8,038 nt of DNA, taken from an uncultured Bacteroidia bacterium. Lineage in GTDB: Bacteria > Bacteroidota > Bacteroidia > Bacteroidales > CAJPTX01. Of the stretch, positions 6,455-8,038 are shown piece by piece; within the stretch, counting starts at the first letter, position 1, and every line of letters begins with the position of its first letter. Position numbers and translations under genes: made by a program. The stretch is from contig CALHSW010000046.1 of the NCBI GenBank assembly GCA_938038735.1, positions 1-8,038 of the forward strand, read 5' to 3'. The notes beneath the pieces are model-generated. The model was not told the origin of the DNA. It saw only the letters and a program-made list of their open reading frames with translations, and did not search any database.

Positions 6455-6559
6455 GGCACGCCGATTTTATGCTGGGGGTGATGGATGCAGTTTATGCGGA
6501 AGGCTATTTGGGCGCATGGGGAAGACCCCATTGGGCCACACGCATTGATGGAAAAGAAA
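6455..6559 (+). repeat. Tail joining repeat D to repeat E
   Basis: No gene is supported. The start (GCAT, then TTTTATGC) resembles the beginnings of the other tails. A small hairpin, ATGGGG 6516-6521 with CCCCAT 6526-6531, is present. The hairpin 4 to hairpin 4 distance from D to E is 209 bp, close to the 197 (A to B) and 214 (F to G) of the other tandem pairs. Confidence 0.45.
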
Positions 6560-6655
6560 GGTCACGCGGGTCAGTCTTGCAGACTGGCTTGCCCTGCGGG
6601 CAGAGTACCGGGGGTTTGAAAACCCCCGGCTATTCAAAGACCGTCCTGCGGACGG
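6560..6655 (+). repeat. Four-hairpin repeat, copy E (complete)
   Basis: GGTCACGC and GGGT precede four hairpins. In hairpin 1 the loop is TGC instead of TTC while the stem is unchanged (6572-6577 with 6581-6586). Hairpin 2 is of the CCCTGCGGG form. Hairpin 3 is CCGGGGGTTT 6608-6617 with AAACCCCCGG 6620-6629. Hairpin 4 is CCGTCC 6641-6646 with GGACGG 6650-6655, loop TGC. A further palindrome, GCGCAGC 6659-6665 with GCTGCGC 6667-6673, follows at once. The sequence after hairpin 4 matches that after copy C. Confidence 0.92.
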
Positions 6656-6844
6656 AAAGCGCAGCGGCTGCGCCGCCCTTCTTTAAATAGCTGCATTTTT
6701 AACAGCGTGGGTAGCCGTACATGGTCGCCCTACATTTCGCAACATGCACCGGTATGGTCTTTCGCGCTATTATGCTGCGGCCATGGTCAACCAAACTCCC
6801 GCAATAACTTGCACGCCCCCGCACACATGAATTTTTGCAAACCG
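6656..6844. repeat. Spacer between convergent repeats E and J
   Basis: This is the second copy of the spacer found between C and B (reverse strand, 639 to about 418). The match is continuous by eye from the hairpin 4 boundary through AAACTCC (6793-6799). The right-hand part is shorter here by roughly 30 bp. No gene is supported; frames crossing it are not conserved between the two copies. Confidence 0.6.
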
Positions 6845-6885
6845 ATGCAGCCAATCAGCAGAACGGTCCCAATAGGATGGGACCG
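6845..6885 (-). repeat. Remnant J: single large hairpin in place of the unit
   Basis: Adjacent to ATGCAGCC lies a perfect 8-bp stem, CGGTCCCA 6864-6871 with TGGGACCG 6878-6885 and a 6-nt loop. It occupies the place where hairpin 4 of a reverse-strand unit would be. Hairpins 1-3 are absent, and the tail of copy F follows directly on the right. Confidence 0.6.
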
Positions 6886-6981
6886 CACAGCCCCTCGCCA
6901 TAACCTGCACACAGTGCCTTTCGTAGATCCTCATAAACCAATACAGGTTCCCCATGAAACCCGCATAAAAATTGCAAACCC

Positions 6982-7085
6982 ATGCAGCCCGTCCGTAGGA
7001 CGGTCTCTCAATAGCCGGGGGGCTTTAGCCCCCCGGATTCTTGCCCACAAGGGCAAACCAGTCTGAAAGACTGACCCGTATGACC
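6982..7085 (-). repeat. Four-hairpin repeat, copy F (complete)
   Basis: On the reverse strand GGTCATAC and GGGT lead into hairpin 1 (7073-7068 with 7064-7059). Hairpin 2 is TTGCCC with GGGCAA (arms 7056-7051 and 7046-7041, 4-nt loop). Hairpin 3 has the variant stem CCGGGGGGC with GCCCCCCGG (arms 7036-7028 and 7023-7015). Hairpin 4 has loop TAC (7003-6989). Compared with B, E and G, hairpin 3 has gained a G/C pair and replaced T-A pairs by a C-G pair, changes on both arms that keep the stem. Confidence 0.92.
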
Positions 7086-7194
7086 CACCATGGACCTATC
7101 GTACCCCTCAGCCTCGCGTAAATTTACCCACTCAGCAAAGAACAGAGCTTCCACCGCAACCTGTACGCAACGCACGCATATATTTTCGCACAAA

Positions 7195-7290
7195 ATGCAG
7201 CCCCGTCCGTAGGACGGTCTCTCAATAGCCGGGGGTTTTCAAACCCCCGGATTCTTGCCCAAAGGGCAAGCCAGTCTGAAAGACTGACCC
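7195..7290 (-). repeat. Four-hairpin repeat, copy G, directly after the transposase gene
   Basis: On the reverse strand GGGT (7290-7287) begins 7 nt after the TAG stop of the transposase. Hairpin 1 is 7286-7281 with 7277-7272. Hairpin 2 is CTTGCCC with GGGCAAG (7270-7264 with 7260-7254). Hairpin 3 is CCGGGGGTTT with AAACCCCCGG (7250-7241 with 7238-7229). Hairpin 4 is 7217-7212 with 7208-7203, loop TAC. It has the same orientation as the gene, so it would also be transcribed as the 3' end of the transposase mRNA unless transcription stops first. The first ~27 bp of its tail are nearly identical to that of copy B. Confidence 0.93.
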
Positions 7291-7297
7291 TGGCGGG

Positions 7298-7744
7298 CTA
7301 TTCAAGGAAATGCTGCCCATCGTACGCCACGCCAAATTCGTCAAGCAGTGCCCGGTACTCCTCTGCGAAAGACGTTCGCACATGGTGCTCCTTTTGCCGC
7401 TTCACGTATTCCACCACCATGGGCAAATCCCTATAGGAGTAGCTAAACGCACCGTAACCCTCCTCCCATCTGTCCCAGTTCGGAAAACTAGGATTTCCTC
7501 GGAGCCATAGGCTTGAACCCTGCTTGATGCGTTTTACAAATGCAGCCAATGACCATTTGGAAGGAATGGAGAGAACGATATGCACGTGGTCAGGCATACC
7601 CCCGATGCGGTACAGATGCCCACCCGCATCGTTTACCACGCCCATGATGTAGGCGTAAAGAGACCGCTCATGCTCAGTTGCGATGGTCGGAGCTCTGCGT
7701 TTTGTGCTAAATACGATGTGATATAGCAGCTGCGTGTACGCCAT
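7298..7744 (-). CDS. tnpA: Y1 (HUH) transposase, IS200/IS605 TnpA or REP-associated (RAYT) type
   Basis: Enzymes of this family cut and rejoin single-stranded DNA at hairpins through a transient 5'-phosphotyrosine link. The 148 residues show the family features: N-terminal YHIVFSTKRR (8-17), the HUH metal-binding pair in MPDHVHIVLSIP (H53 and H55), and the catalytic tyrosine Y113 in VEYVKRQKEHH. The length is normal and no frameshift is seen, so the enzyme may be active. The ATG at 7744 is preceded by AGGAC with about 6 nt spacing. There is no TnpB or IscB gene next to it, as expected of IS200 or RAYT types. Four-hairpin repeats lie on both sides, facing outwards (G at 7290 and H at 7976). 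That placement argues for a repeat-associated transposase, although an ordinary IS200-like insertion into a repeat cluster is not excluded. Confidence 0.93.
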   Translation of the reverse strand: MAYTQLLYHIVFSTKRRAPTIATEHERSLYAYIMGVVNDAGGHLYRIGGMPDHVHIVLSIPSKWSLAAFVKRIKQGSSLWLRGNPSFPNWDRWEEGYGAFSYSYRDLPMVVEYVKRQKEHHVRTSFAEEYRALLDEFGVAYDGQHFLE

Positions 7745-7975
7745 GCTGTTGTCCTATGATATTTCACCCAGTCCAAAATCGGGCAACGTTTTCGCTAATG
7801 GATAGTAGCCCAAGGCACAACGGGTCATCCCCACTGCTAGGTGTAAACGTATTCGTTTTTGATTTTGTTCTACGCCTTGAACATGGGCGTTGGGCGATGG
7901 TGGTTTTTGCAAGCGCAGAGGTTCACGCTGTTTCCATTCTCTGCGCAACCTGAACCTTAAAAACGGGAAAAATCT
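7745..7975. other. Upstream region of the transposase with crossing inverted repeats
   Basis: No credible gene lies here. Two inverted repeats overlap: GCGCAGAG 7913-7920 with CTCTGCGC 7939-7946, and AGGTTCA 7919-7925 with TGAACCT 7951-7957. Their arms interleave, so they would form either alternative hairpins or a pseudoknot-like fold. This could be the left-end structure of the element or a regulatory leader. No TAnnTTTG promoter box is seen close to the start codon. Confidence 0.4.
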
Positions 7976-8038
7976 GTCACGCGGGTCAGTCTTTCAGACT
8001 GGCTTGCCTTACAGGCAAGGTTACCGGGGGTTTGAAAA
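7976..8038 (+). repeat. Four-hairpin repeat, copy H (cut by the window edge)
   Basis: GTCACGC and GGGT lead into hairpin 1 (7987-7992 with 7996-8001). Hairpin 2 is CTTGCCT 8003-8009 with AGGCAAG 8013-8019, loop TAC. Hairpin 3 starts at 8024 and is interrupted by the end of the window. The copy points away from the transposase, opposite to G. Confidence 0.9.

Noticed and set aside
6331..6690. Open frame of 119 codons spanning repeats D and E
   Set aside because: It reads the two repeat copies in two different frames (VSLSDWL versus GSVLQTGLPCG), which a real protein under selection would not show. No ribosome binding site was found.
6707..7066. Open frames on both strands in the spacer and in repeat F (for example 6770-6955 reverse)
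   Set aside because: The spacer copy at 418-639 does not keep these frames and no family is recognised. They are best explained as repeat-derived.
7195..7290. Simple intrinsic terminator of the transposase gene
   Set aside because: The hairpins are strong but no T-run follows any of them on the sense strand, and the same structure recurs in both orientations away from gene ends. A side role in stopping or protecting mRNA remains possible.
7298..7744. Retron or guide-RNA system (TnpB/IscB type)
   Set aside because: There is no reverse transcriptase, TnpB or IscB gene in the window. The only mobile-element protein is the Y1 transposase.
161..8038. CRISPR array
   Set aside because: Repeats are about 100 bp, occur in both orientations and diverge. 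The intervals are about 100 bp or more and are themselves repeated. No Cas gene is present.

Overview
This window looks like a moderately GC-rich member of the Bacteroidales (phylum Bacteroidota). The sequence evidence is indirect. Three genes are preceded by TAnnTTTG boxes, the typical Bacteroidota -7 promoter element. Several proteins (the coiled-coil membrane protein, the HGVHSP-type methyltransferase relative, the Y1 transposase) resemble families I know mainly from that phylum. No rRNA or tRNA gene is visible, so the genus cannot be fixed.

Layout. All recognisable genes are on the minus strand. Positions 1-67 hold the first 22 codons of a gene that runs off the window. Positions 100-905 contain no gene but a block of structured repeats. 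Positions 906-4958 are a compact four-gene cluster, in transcription order: short-chain polyprenyl diphosphate synthase, two-domain universal stress protein, membrane-anchored coiled-coil protein, and peptidase T. The last two overlap by 4 bp. Positions 5068-6084 hold a second pair: a small two-helix membrane protein followed by a shrunken relative of a SAM methyltransferase. Positions 6127-7297 are again a gene-free repeat block. Positions 7298-7744 encode a Y1 (HUH) transposase of the IS200/REP-associated type, with a repeat on each side.

The most interesting content is the repeat family. Its core is about 90-105 bp and folds into four successive hairpins, preceded by an invariant GGGT. I find five complete copies with all four hairpins (B 314-417, D 6355-6454, E 6560-6655, F 6982-7085, G 7195-7290), one with a degraded second hairpin (C 640-730), one cut by the window edge (H 7976-8038), one partial (A 161-220) and two remnants (I 6260-6303, J 6845-6885). 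Paired changes keep the stems intact. Neighbouring units in the same orientation sit about 200 bp apart, joined by a conserved tail, and oppositely oriented units meet across a conserved spacer. The left block (161-730, reversed) and the right block (about 6560-7036) appear to be two diverged copies of one composite module, lying in inverted orientation around the six house genes. The transposase lies between two outward-facing copies, G beginning 7 bp after its stop codon. This is the layout called a REPtron for REP elements and their RAYT transposases, but the units here are far longer than ordinary REPs. My leading hypothesis is that this transposase mobilises, or once mobilised, the four-hairpin units as single-stranded DNA.
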